Assembly (NCBI RefSeq): GCF_009696605.1 | Contig: NZ_VULR01000005.1 | Span: 62,001 to 126,000 of the forward strand | Source of the DNA: Anaerosalibacter bizertensis | Lineage (GTDB): Bacteria > Bacillota > Clostridia > Tissierellales > Sporanaerobacteraceae | Direction: 5' to 3' | Length of the DNA: 64,000 nt | Part shown: piece after piece, positions 25,551-33,759 of the stretch | How the letters are laid out: each line of letters starts with the position of its first letter | Numbering within the stretch: the first letter of the stretch is position 1 | The notes under the pieces: model-generated | What the model was told of the DNA's origin: nothing | Seen by the model: the letters and a program-made list of their open reading frames with translations, nothing else | Database searches by the model: none | Position numbers and translations under genes: made by a program

Positions 25551-25579
25551 TATAACCTACAGTTCAACTGTAGGTTATA
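25551..25579. repeat. Perfect palindrome over the ROK stop codon
   Basis: Fourteen-bp arms (TATAACCTACAGTT and its complement) are centred on one base, spanning the ROK stop at 25575-25577 and ending before the addB ribosome site. No T-run follows, so it may be an attenuator or an RNA-processing hairpin. Confidence 0.5.
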
Positions 25580-26477
25580 AAATATTATCAAAGGCTAATT
25601 TTCCTGCACCTATTACCCCAGCATCATTTAAATATTCTGCTGGTAAAATCTTCATTCCTATAGGATTGTTACAGATTGAATTATAACAATCTATCATGTC
25701 TTTCCACCAATATTCTTTAGAGTTTATTACTCCTCCACCTACTATCAATCCTTCTGGATCAAATATATTTTTTATGGAAATTAAAAATGTAGATAACTCT
25801 CTAACAAATCTCTCTACTACTTCATTACATATCTTATTATCTTTCCTATTTCTAAAAATTTCTTCTCCTTTTAATTGTTCTCCTGTTTTCTCAAAATAGT
25901 TTTTTTCTATTCCTGTTCCAGAAATATATTGTTCTGCGCAACCATTCTGACCACAATTACATTTTCTTCCCATTGGATATAGAATAGAATGGCCTAGTTC
26001 AGCTCCTTGATAGTTATTTCCATGCCAAATCCCTTGCTTTTTAGACCAAATTCCTCCTCCTACCCCTGTTCCCAATGTAATCATAACAATAGTATCTAAG
26101 TTTCTACCTGCACCAACCCATTCTTCACATATAAGGGCTACATTAGCATCATTTTCTATAGAAATAGGTATGTCTCCAAACTCTTTAGTAAGCTCTTCCT
26201 TTATATGAACTCCTGCCCAATTATCTATATTTCCTCCATTATAAACAACTCTCCCATTGTCTGTATCTATAAAACCTGGAGAACCTAATCCTATACCTTC
26301 TATTTTTTCATCTTTCATTAGTTCTCTTATTACATACTTAATATTATTTAATACAACTTCTCTACCACTTTTAGATTCAGTATCTATTCTTATTTTCTTT
26401 AAAATATTTCCTTCTTCATCTACAATGCCTCCGTTTATCTTGGTTCCTCCTAAATCAATCCCTATAACCTTCGACAT
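25575..26477 (-). CDS. ROK-family sugar kinase (glucokinase-like)
   Basis: A 300-residue protein with the N-terminal phosphate motif GIDLGGTKI, the sugar-site ENDANVA, ATP loop TLGTGVGGG, the ROK motif GAELGHSI and the zinc-binding CNCGQNGCAEQY. This is a complete ROK kinase. Substrate could be glucose or an N-acetylhexosamine; the nearby NagZ and muropeptide genes make an aminosugar role possible but not proven. Its start overlaps the upstream gene by 23 bases. It precedes addB in the same direction. Confidence 0.88.
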   Translation of the reverse strand: MSKVIGIDLGGTKINGGIVDEEGNILKKIRIDTESKSGREVVLNNIKYVIRELMKDEKIEGIGLGSPGFIDTDNGRVVYNGGNIDNWAGVHIKEELTKEFGDIPISIENDANVALICEEWVGAGRNLDTIVMITLGTGVGGGIWSKKQGIWHGNNYQGAELGHSILYPMGRKCNCGQNGCAEQYISGTGIEKNYFEKTGEQLKGEEIFRNRKDNKICNEVVERFVRELSTFLISIKNIFDPEGLIVGGGVINSKEYWWKDMIDCYNSICNNPIGMKILPAEYLNDAGVIGAGKLAFDNIL

Positions 26478-27135
26478 TTAAATCCTCCTTCAATTCTATA
26501 AAATAATCTTCTAAAAATTTAATATCTATATAATCCCTACCTACTAAATAGTAGTAATCCATTATTTTAGGATGGTAAGGCAAGTCCAATATCTTCTTAC
26601 AAAATATATGGGCCGCTATATCACTAGTTTTTTTAATAGGATTAGTCTTTTTAATAGGACCTATTTTAAATACTGGTACTTCTTCTAATTTCTCATGGGT
26701 ATTACCTATTTCTTCAGTTTCTAGATAGTGAAATAGTTCATGGGCCAATTGTATTTCTATAATTTTTTCATAGTTAAACATCTTGTCCAATTTTAATTTA
26801 TTAAACTTTTTTTCCATATCCTTTACAGACCAGTAATATATAAGCATATTCTCATCAACTACATCATATTTTGCTCTTAATTTTACTATTTGATTTTTAA
26901 GCTCTTCCTTTGTCAGCTGAATTTCAATATTTTTTTCTTCATAAATTTCTTTAATATTCTTGCCTTTGTATTTAGACAAAGTATCTTCTGCTATATCTTC
27001 TCCTATTTTAATAGACTCCTCAATATAATATTTAATTTTATTAGCAGCTATTTTATTAAAATAAATATCCTCTTTTAATTCAGCAAAAGACATAATTTCA
27101 TCAGTTGCCAACTTTTCTATTTTCTGTATCTCCAA
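26455..27135 (-). CDS. Putative zinc metallopeptidase (ImmA/IrrE-like HExxH protein)
   Basis: About 226 residues. A helical N-terminal half leads to AHELFHYLE, an HExxH zinc motif. A later helix (SDIAAHIFCKKIL) sits where ImmA/IrrE-type proteins place their last conserved helix. No signal peptide is present, so it is cytoplasmic. I chose the TTG at 27135 because AGGAGA abuts the GTG at 27144; both are possible. It overlaps the ROK gene downstream and follows the DUF523 gene closely. No partner HTH repressor is adjacent, so the substrate is open. Confidence 0.65.
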   Translation of the reverse strand: MEIQKIEKLATDEIMSFAELKEDIYFNKIAANKIKYYIEESIKIGEDIAEDTLSKYKGKNIKEIYEEKNIEIQLTKEELKNQIVKLRAKYDVVDENMLIYYWSVKDMEKKFNKLKLDKMFNYEKIIEIQLAHELFHYLETEEIGNTHEKLEEVPVFKIGPIKKTNPIKKTSDIAAHIFCKKILDLPYHPKIMDYYYLVGRDYIDIKFLEDYFIELKEDLNVEGYRD

Positions 27136-27148
27136 TAGAAACACTCTC

Positions 27149-27586
27149 CTAATCTAAAGTAAAATTGTTTTCCGTATATACCTTTATTCCATTTTCCTTA
27201 AAAAGTCTTGTTGTAATTCCATCACCATCAACAAGGTTTCCATTGAATTTTCCATCATATATTTTTCCACATCCACAAGATGGACTTTTTGATTTTAATA
27301 TAGCTGTATCTGCTCCTACTACTTCTGCTATAGCCAAAGCTTTCTGAGCTCCTTGTAAAAATTCTAAAGTACAATCTTTCCCTTCTTTATTTATAACCTT
27401 TAATTTCCCACTTTTATCTTCTATTATTTCACAGGGAACCCTTGGAATTGGAAGTCCTCCTAAAACTTCAGGACAAACTGGAATAGCTTTTCCTTCTTTT
27501 ACAAGTTTTATTATATCATTATTTTCATTGTCTTTCCCATCATACCTACATTTAATTCCTGCAAGACAAGCACTTACAATATACAT
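27149..27586 (-). CDS. DUF523 (TudS-like) protein
   Basis: A 145-residue protein matching DUF523: VSACLAGIKCRYDG at the start, VCPEVLGGLPIPR with a following PCEI, and KSPSCGCG near the end. The family includes TudS thiouracil desulfidase, which uses a 4Fe-4S cluster on three conserved cysteines; candidates here are in SACLAG, VCPEV and SPSCG. Sulfur removal from modified nucleobases is a possible role. It lies 24 bases downstream of nagZ and just upstream of the HExxH protein gene. Confidence 0.85.
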   Translation of the reverse strand: MYIVSACLAGIKCRYDGKDNENNDIIKLVKEGKAIPVCPEVLGGLPIPRVPCEIIEDKSGKLKVINKEGKDCTLEFLQGAQKALAIAEVVGADTAILKSKSPSCGCGKIYDGKFNGNLVDGDGITTRLFKENGIKVYTENNFTLD

Positions 27587-27610
27587 ACTATCACCTTTTT
27601 CTAATGTTTT

Positions 27611-28792
27611 TTAATTATTCATTTTTTTCTCTATTTCTTCTATATTAATAGACTCAATAATCTCATCCTTTAAGCCATATTCTTCTTTTAACTTAACTAT
27701 TCTATAGACTTTTTCATCTATTTCTTTTTCTAAAATCTCTCCTGATTTAACAGCTTCCTTTATAGACTCAATAACTTTTACTTGATCTTCATAGTTGTGA
27801 CAAATAAGTATTATATCTGTTCCTGCTTTTAAAGATTTAATAGCTGCTTTTTCTATATCATAGTTTTTTGTAATGGCCCCCATAGTCATATCATCTGTTA
27901 TTATTACTTTATCATAATTTAAATCTTTTCTTAATAGATTTGTAATTATCTCTTTAGAAAAAGTAGCAGGATTTTCACTATCTATTTTAGGAAATAACAT
28001 ATGTCCTACCATTACCATATCTGCTCCCATATCTATAGCTTCTTTAAAAGGCATTAGTTCCATCTTTTTAAGTTCTTCTAAGTCTTTATTAACTACTGGA
28101 AGATCTAAATGAGAATCTATAAAAGTATCTCCATGACCTGGAAAATGTTTTATTGTAGGAATAACATTATTCGATTTTATTCCCTTCATAACTTGAATCC
28201 CATGTTTCGATACTATATCTTTAGTCCTTCCATAAGATCTAGCTCCAATAACTGTATTTTTAGGATTTGAATTAATATCTAATACAGGAGCAAAATCCAA
28301 ATTAAATCCAATAGATTTAAGCCTATATCCAATAATATCTCCTATTTTAAAAGAATATTCTTCATTGTCTATCTCACCAATTTCTCTACTACCTGGTATA
28401 CTTCCAAATAAATTAGATACCCTTGTAACCTTGCCTCCTTCTTCATCGGTAGATATAAATAATGGGATATTATTGTTCTCATTGGCCTTCTTTAGTGAAT
28501 TAATTAAATTTAAAGTTTGATCTATACTTTTTATATTCTCTTGAAATAATATAAATCCTCCTACATAATAATTTTTAATCATATATTCTATATCTTTATC
28601 TATTTCTTCCCCACTAAATCCTACAATAAATAATTGCCCTATCTTTTCCTCAAGACTCATACCCTTAACCTTCTCCTCTATAGAATCTACTTCAGGATCT
28701 ACTTTCACTTTTTCTTTATTTTTATCTACACAACTAGAGAGAAATAATATGCATAGCAATATGCCTATAAAAAATCTAGTCTTTTTTTTCAT
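27611..28792 (-). CDS. nagZ: Beta-N-acetylhexosaminidase lipoprotein, GH3 (NagZ)
   Basis: About 393 residues with a lipoprotein signal (lipobox FLSSC). The GH3 domain shows KHFPGHGDTFIDSHLD, carrying the catalytic His of the NagZ subgroup, and VIITDDMTMGAI with the nucleophile Asp. It cleaves N-acetylglucosamine from muropeptides, on the outside of the cell in Firmicutes. ATG 28792 is chosen, 9 bases after GGAAGGG; the TTG at 28801 abuts that site. It follows an NlpC/P60 peptidase gene, after a terminator. Confidence 0.9.
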   Translation of the reverse strand: MKKKTRFFIGILLCILFLSSCVDKNKEKVKVDPEVDSIEEKVKGMSLEEKIGQLFIVGFSGEEIDKDIEYMIKNYYVGGFILFQENIKSIDQTLNLINSLKKANENNNIPLFISTDEEGGKVTRVSNLFGSIPGSREIGEIDNEEYSFKIGDIIGYRLKSIGFNLDFAPVLDINSNPKNTVIGARSYGRTKDIVSKHGIQVMKGIKSNNVIPTIKHFPGHGDTFIDSHLDLPVVNKDLEELKKMELMPFKEAIDMGADMVMVGHMLFPKIDSENPATFSKEIITNLLRKDLNYDKVIITDDMTMGAITKNYDIEKAAIKSLKAGTDIILICHNYEDQVKVIESIKEAVKSGEILEKEIDEKVYRIVKLKEEYGLKDEIIESINIEEIEKKMNN

Positions 28793-28869
28793 TGTTATCA
28801 ACCCTTCCTTTTAAATCCACTTAGAACCTATTACAAAGTATTGTCATTTCTCCCTATTTTATAAGTAAT

Positions 28870-28910
28870 AAATAAAAGGATGAGCAATACTTCCAGCTCA
28901 CCCTTTTATT
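28870..28910 (-). terminator. Terminator after the NlpC/P60 gene
   Basis: An AAATAAAAGG-TGAGC stem pairs with GCTCA-CCTTTTATTT, separated by 10 bases, with A/T flanks. It separates the peptidase gene from nagZ. Confidence 0.78.
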
Positions 28911-29722
28911 TAAAATATACTTCCTACTTCCTTAATATCTGCTAAGTCTTCTCTATAATCTTCATCTTCTGGATTTAAACTATTTATAACAACCCCTCCA
29001 GAAGAACCTGTTGAGTGTACATATTTTCCTTCCCCTATATACATAGTTATATGTCCTGGATAATATATTAAATCACCAGGTTTAATATCTTCTATACTGA
29101 TTCTTCTTACATTATATCCTTCTTTTATCTCAGCATCCCTATATATAATAATGCCATTTATAAAATAAGAAATAGAACAAAGTCCAGAACAATCTATGCC
29201 CAATGGACTTTTACCTCCCCATCTATATTGGGTCCCTAAATAGGATAGAGCAGTATGTACCACATTTTTCCTAAAAGTTTCTTCGTCTATATTTTTACCA
29301 TTCCTTATTCTATAGGTTATCCATTCCTTCCTAATCCAACCTTTTTCTCCATCAGGAAATATTATTTCCTGCCAGTCTTCTGTTTCTTTTCCAGAAAGTT
29401 TGACTATAGAGCCTTTTGTCAACTGTTTTATAGAATAGCTTTGATACTTTGGTTCTTTAAGTACATCTACTACTTTCCAATTAATAACTTGATCTGCCTG
29501 TCCATCCCATTCTAATCCTTCTTTCCCATATAAATATAGATCACTTTCATTTATATAACCATTGTAATTATAGCTAGTTTCAATATAGTACCAACCATTG
29601 TCCTTTTCTTCCAAAAGTTTTACTGTCATTCCAAATAAAATCTCATCAGCTAACTCTGATTTCATATCTGGCTTACTTTTTATAGGTACTACTCCATATT
29701 TTGCAATTCCATATTTAAACAT
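28910..29722 (-). CDS. NlpC/P60 endopeptidase with SH3 domains (YkfC-like)
   Basis: A 270-residue protein with no signal peptide. Two SH3b-like domains (about 5-70 and 75-135) precede an NlpC/P60 domain with the catalytic Cys in GIDCSGLCS, His in GHITMYIG and a third polar residue in KYVHSTG. This plan matches YkfC-type gamma-D-glutamyl-L-diamino-acid endopeptidases, which act in the cytoplasm on imported muropeptides. A YkfB-like epimerase is encoded just upstream in the same direction, which strongly supports this role. Confidence 0.85.
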   Translation of the reverse strand: MFKYGIAKYGVVPIKSKPDMKSELADEILFGMTVKLLEEKDNGWYYIETSYNYNGYINESDLYLYGKEGLEWDGQADQVINWKVVDVLKEPKYQSYSIKQLTKGSIVKLSGKETEDWQEIIFPDGEKGWIRKEWITYRIRNGKNIDEETFRKNVVHTALSYLGTQYRWGGKSPLGIDCSGLCSISYFINGIIIYRDAEIKEGYNVRRISIEDIKPGDLIYYPGHITMYIGEGKYVHSTGSSGGVVINSLNPEDEDYREDLADIKEVGSIF

Positions 29723-29769
29723 GATTTATAGCCTCCCAATGTTCAAATAGTTTTACTTATATTTTTATA

Positions 29770-31629
29770 CTAAATATTTATGTTATATCTCTTTATTTTT
29801 TCATAAAATGTAGTTTTACTTATATCTAAAGCTTTCATTGATTTTTTCTTATCTCCTTTGTAATACTCTAAAACCTTTTTAATTATTTTTTTCTCAAAAT
29901 TTCGGGTAGCTTCTCTCAAAGGCAATATTTCTTCATCTAAATACTTGTTCTCATCTGCTACTTTTATAGTTAGATTTTTTGATAAAATTGTATTCCCTTC
30001 TGACAGATTTGCAGCCCTTTCCAATATATTTTCAAGTTCTCTTACATTTCCTGGCCAATCATATCTTAACAAGAGGTTTAAAGCCTCTGCTGATATCCTC
30101 TTATTTTCACAACCTACTTTTTCACATACTTTAGGCAATATATTCTCTACTAATGGATATATATCTTCCTTCCTCTCTCTTAGAGAAGGTATCCAAATAG
30201 GAAAAACATTTATTCTATAATATAGATCTTCTCTAAATCTTCCTTCTATCATCTCTTCTTCTAAATTTTTATTAGTAGCTGCTATAATCCTTAAATCTAC
30301 TTCAATCTTCTTCTGTCCCCCTACTTTATAAAAACTTTTATCTTGAAGGACTTGTAAAAGTTTTACTTGCAAATTAGATGATATTTCTCCTATTTCATCA
30401 AGAAAGATCGTTCCACCATTGGCTAATTCGAAAAAACCTTTTTTACCAGAACTACTAGCACCTGTAAAAGCACCTTTTTCATATCCAAATAACTCTGATT
30501 CAAGAAGACTTTCTGGAATTGCTCCACAATTAACATGAATAAAAGGGTTATCCTTTTTGGGACCATTTTCATGTATAGCTTTTGCTAAAAGGTTTTTACC
30601 TGTACCACTTTCTCCTTGTATAAGGACAGTAGAATTAGTTTTAGCCGCTTTTAAAGCTAGCTTTTTTACATAATTCATTTCCTTGCTTTCCCCGATTATA
30701 TTTGGAAAAGCTTCTATGATCTCTCTTTCTTCATCCAATCTTTTTTCTATTTTTTCAAGGTTTGATAAGGCCTCGTCCCTTTCTCTTAAAACCCTTTTTA
30801 TTTCAGATATATCCTCTACTTTTAATGCCGCTCCTATCCTTCTTTTTTGACTATTTACAGGGAGTAATGTACACATAGTAGGAAATCCATTTATTTCCTT
30901 GAACTCATCTACATAACTTATATTTTTTCCTTTTGCAACTTCATAGAATTCTTTAATTGTAGAACCAGATTTATGAATTTCAAATATATTCTTCCCTATA
31001 ACATTTAATAATTCCGAATTTTCACCTTTTGCTCTATACTCTTTTCCTTTCAATATTTCATTTATACTTTCACCTTTTGCTGTATAACCTTGGGATTGGT
31101 AAAATTTTATTTTACTGGTTTTTGCATCCAATACAACCATATGGCCTATATAGTTTATATAGGCCATTGTATATTTTTGTTTATCTACTTCAATGGTTAT
31201 TATCTTATTTATAAAATCTATTACTACCCCTATATCTATGCCTAAAAAGCTTGTCTCCATTTTAAGAGTATCTGTCATATCTTTGCTTTTTTGATATAAA
31301 TATACTGGTTTTATTCCTTCAACATTATATACTCCTATGGCAATTATTGCATCACCTTTTTTTATGTTTTCATCGTCTATTCCTATATACTTTAGGGAAG
31401 AAGAGTTAAGATTTCCGTCATCTTTTCCTATGGCATTATCTCCAATTATAACTATGTCCCCATTTTTTATTTGGCCGGCTTCATGACTTATTTGTTGATT
31501 ATGAGAAATACCAAATATATCTTTAGCCTTATTATTATAGACTTGTATAGTTCCCTGGCTATCTATAACTATAAATCCTTCAGACATCATATTAGTAAAC
31601 ATTTCTACATAACCATTTTCATTAAGCAT
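29770..31629 (-). CDS. Sigma-54-dependent activator with PAS-type sensor
   Basis: A 619-residue enhancer-binding protein. An N-terminal PAS segment (about 5-45) and a second sensor region (to about 270) are followed by a short coiled linker. The AAA+ core has GESGTGKN, GAFTGA and FLDEIGE. A Fis-type HTH with KALDISKTTFYEKIKRYNI ends the protein. The gene lies 12 bases after the epimerase gene and before the muropeptide endopeptidase gene, suggesting it controls muropeptide or dipeptide use. No -24/-12 promoter was seen in the nearby gaps, so its targets may lie elsewhere. Confidence 0.88.
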   Translation of the reverse strand: MLNENGYVEMFTNMMSEGFIVIDSQGTIQVYNNKAKDIFGISHNQQISHEAGQIKNGDIVIIGDNAIGKDDGNLNSSSLKYIGIDDENIKKGDAIIAIGVYNVEGIKPVYLYQKSKDMTDTLKMETSFLGIDIGVVIDFINKIITIEVDKQKYTMAYINYIGHMVVLDAKTSKIKFYQSQGYTAKGESINEILKGKEYRAKGENSELLNVIGKNIFEIHKSGSTIKEFYEVAKGKNISYVDEFKEINGFPTMCTLLPVNSQKRRIGAALKVEDISEIKRVLRERDEALSNLEKIEKRLDEEREIIEAFPNIIGESKEMNYVKKLALKAAKTNSTVLIQGESGTGKNLLAKAIHENGPKKDNPFIHVNCGAIPESLLESELFGYEKGAFTGASSSGKKGFFELANGGTIFLDEIGEISSNLQVKLLQVLQDKSFYKVGGQKKIEVDLRIIAATNKNLEEEMIEGRFREDLYYRINVFPIWIPSLRERKEDIYPLVENILPKVCEKVGCENKRISAEALNLLLRYDWPGNVRELENILERAANLSEGNTILSKNLTIKVADENKYLDEEILPLREATRNFEKKIIKKVLEYYKGDKKKSMKALDISKTTFYEKIKRYNINI

Positions 31630-31641
31630 CTATATCACCCT

Positions 31642-32730
31642 TTAATCATAAATAAGATTGCCTATATCTTTAAAACCAAATCCTGGACTATTATCTAATC
31701 TTATTAATGACTCTTCATAAACCGCCCCTCCATTTACTGGATCCTCTGCACATAGATTAGGAGCATCTAAATCAAATTTAGTTATAATGCTTTTTGCTCC
31801 TGCTAAATGACTAGCTGCTGTAAGTCCTATTTTACTTTCCATCATACATCCAAGCATACATTCTACACCATAGATTTCAGCCATATCACATATTTTTAAT
31901 GCATTGTGAATTCCACCAGTTTTCATTAGCTTAATATTTATTAAATCAACTGCTCTATTTGTAATTATATTTAATGCATCCTTTGGTGAAAATACACTTT
32001 CATCGGCCATAACTGGAGTTTCTATATTGTCCGTTACATATTTAAGACCTTCAATATCATGAGCTTTTACAGGTTGTTCTACTAGTTCTATATTAAGGCC
32101 TCTATCTTCCATAATCTTTAAAACCTTCACCGCTTCTTTTGGAGTCCAGCCTTGATTTGCATCTATTCTTATATCTATTCCATTTCCCACTGCTTCTCTT
32201 ATGGTTTCAAGTCTTAAAAGATCTACCTTCCAATCTTTGCCTACTTTTACCTTAATAGTTTCATATCCTTTTTCAATGGCCTCTATACTATCTTCAGCCA
32301 TTTCATCCGGATCATTTACACTTACAGTTATATCTGTAGTTATTTTCTTTCTATATCCTCCTAACAATTTATACACAGGTGCATTATATAGTTGTCCATA
32401 TAAATCATATATAGCCATATCTACTGCTGCCTTAGGACTTGAGTTGCCTACTAGAGAACTGTCTATTCTATTCATTATCTCTTCAATATTTTCTACATCC
32501 ATTCCTATAATCACTGGCCTTATATGTTCCATAATCGCCCACTTAATAGAGCCCATAGTATCTCCTGTTATTACTGGAGTTATAGCTGCTTCTCCATATC
32601 CTACATTTCCAGTGTCAGTCTCGATTTTAACTACTACATTTTCCAAAGTATATACTTCTCTTAAAGCCGTTTTAAAAGGTTTTTTCAAAGGTATTTTAAT
32701 TTCCCCTACTTGGATATTACAGATCTTCAT
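31642..32730 (-). CDS. L-Ala-D/L-Glu epimerase, enolase superfamily (YkfB-like)
   Basis: A 362-residue protein with the enolase-superfamily barrel: KVKVGKD with the catalytic lysines, metal ligands in RIDANQGW, VEQPVK and MADESVF, and the second catalytic Lys in NIKLMKTGG. The late LDAPN segment fits dipeptide epimerases. It converts L-Ala-D-Glu from muropeptides to L-Ala-L-Glu. A sigma-A-type promoter precedes it, and the sigma-54 activator and NlpC/P60 genes follow it. A related dipeptide epimerase specificity is the main alternative. Confidence 0.85.
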   Translation of the reverse strand: MKICNIQVGEIKIPLKKPFKTALREVYTLENVVVKIETDTGNVGYGEAAITPVITGDTMGSIKWAIMEHIRPVIIGMDVENIEEIMNRIDSSLVGNSSPKAAVDMAIYDLYGQLYNAPVYKLLGGYRKKITTDITVSVNDPDEMAEDSIEAIEKGYETIKVKVGKDWKVDLLRLETIREAVGNGIDIRIDANQGWTPKEAVKVLKIMEDRGLNIELVEQPVKAHDIEGLKYVTDNIETPVMADESVFSPKDALNIITNRAVDLINIKLMKTGGIHNALKICDMAEIYGVECMLGCMMESKIGLTAASHLAGAKSIITKFDLDAPNLCAEDPVNGGAVYEESLIRLDNSPGFGFKDIGNLIYD

Positions 32731-32760
32731 TAAAATCCTCCTCTATATATTATTAAATAA

Positions 32761-32788
32761 ATTATACCATCTTAAATTTATTGTACAA
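32761..32788 (-). promoter_or_regulatory. Sigma-A promoter of the epimerase gene
   Basis: On the minus strand TTGTAC (32783-32788) and TGG-TATAAT (-10 at 32761-32766) are 16 bases apart. This is an extended -10 form, 31 bases upstream of the start. Confidence 0.65.
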
Positions 32789-32806
32789 CAACCAAAGTTA
32801 ATTTTT

Positions 32807-33724
32807 TCAAAATATACTCAAATTTAACTTCCTAGATAAATCCTCTATTAAACCATAGCCTGCAACTGAATTCCCTTTTTCGTCTAAGGCTGGACCATAT
32901 ATTCCAACACCCATTCTATGAGGTACAGAGGCCATTATCCCACCTGCAACTCCACTTTTAGCCGGTATACCTACACGTATAGCAAACTCTCCACTAGAGT
33001 TATACATTCCACAAGTCACCATAAAGGTTTTAACAATTCTAGCAATATGATCTGTAGTAACCACTTCACCTGTTGTTAAAATTTTTCCTCTATTTGCTAA
33101 AAAAAGTCCTATATTTGCTATATCTATACAATCTACTTCAATAGAACACTGTTTAAAATAAACATCTAGTACTTCTTCTACATCTCCTTTTAATACTCCC
33201 ATGTCTTTTAGTAGATAAGCCATCGCTCTATTTTTATGTCCTGTTCTTTTTTCAGATATATATACTTCTTCATTTAAGTCTAATTTTTCATTACAAGTTA
33301 TTTTCCTAAAAAGATTTAAAAGTCTTACAAATTTTTCTTCAGAATTCTCCCCTTTAATAAGAGAAGCAATAGCTATAGCTCCAGCATTTATCATTGGATT
33401 TAAAGGCTTAGATACTCCTTCAGTTTCTAATTTATACATAGAATTAAAAGCATCTCCAGTAGGCTCCATTCCTACTTTTTTGAATACTTCTTCAGCTCCA
33501 TTGTCCATAATCGCCAACATAAGTGATATAGTTTTAGATATACTTTGAATTGTAAATTTAGTTTTGTAATCTCCTGAAGTATATGTTTTTCCCTTCATGT
33601 CTATAATACAAATTCCTAAATCTTCTGGGTTCGCTTTTTTTAGTGCTGGAATATAGTCTGCAACCCTTCCCTTATTAGCCAGATGTCTATTTTTTTCAAC
33701 CAATTCATCTAATAACCTTTTCAC
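32807..33724 (-). CDS. glsA: Glutaminase A
   Basis: A 305-residue beta-lactamase-fold glutaminase. The catalytic Ser-Lys pair is in QSISKTIS, followed by NPMINAGAIA and a late PAKSGVAGGI motif, all typical of GlsA. It converts glutamine to glutamate and ammonia. The start is GTG at 33724, 7 bases after GAGGGGTG. Both neighbours are on the same strand; the next gene downstream has its own promoter. It fits the amino-acid-using lifestyle of the host. Confidence 0.93.
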   Translation of the reverse strand: MKRLLDELVEKNRHLANKGRVADYIPALKKANPEDLGICIIDMKGKTYTSGDYKTKFTIQSISKTISLMLAIMDNGAEEVFKKVGMEPTGDAFNSMYKLETEGVSKPLNPMINAGAIAIASLIKGENSEEKFVRLLNLFRKITCNEKLDLNEEVYISEKRTGHKNRAMAYLLKDMGVLKGDVEEVLDVYFKQCSIEVDCIDIANIGLFLANRGKILTTGEVVTTDHIARIVKTFMVTCGMYNSSGEFAIRVGIPAKSGVAGGIMASVPHRMGVGIYGPALDEKGNSVAGYGLIEDLSRKLNLSIF

Positions 33725-33759
33725 AAAACCACACCCCTCATAGGATTATAAAATAAGTT

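Noticed and set aside
29723-29769. A sigma-54 promoter for the muropeptide endopeptidase gene
   Set aside because: The gap holds no TGGCA-N6-TGC arrangement on the minus strand; neither do the gaps before nagZ or the epimerase gene.
32201-32827. A 208-codon plus-strand frame
   Set aside because: It is antisense to the epimerase gene, with biased hydrophobic content from the reverse reading of that gene, and lacks a start signal.
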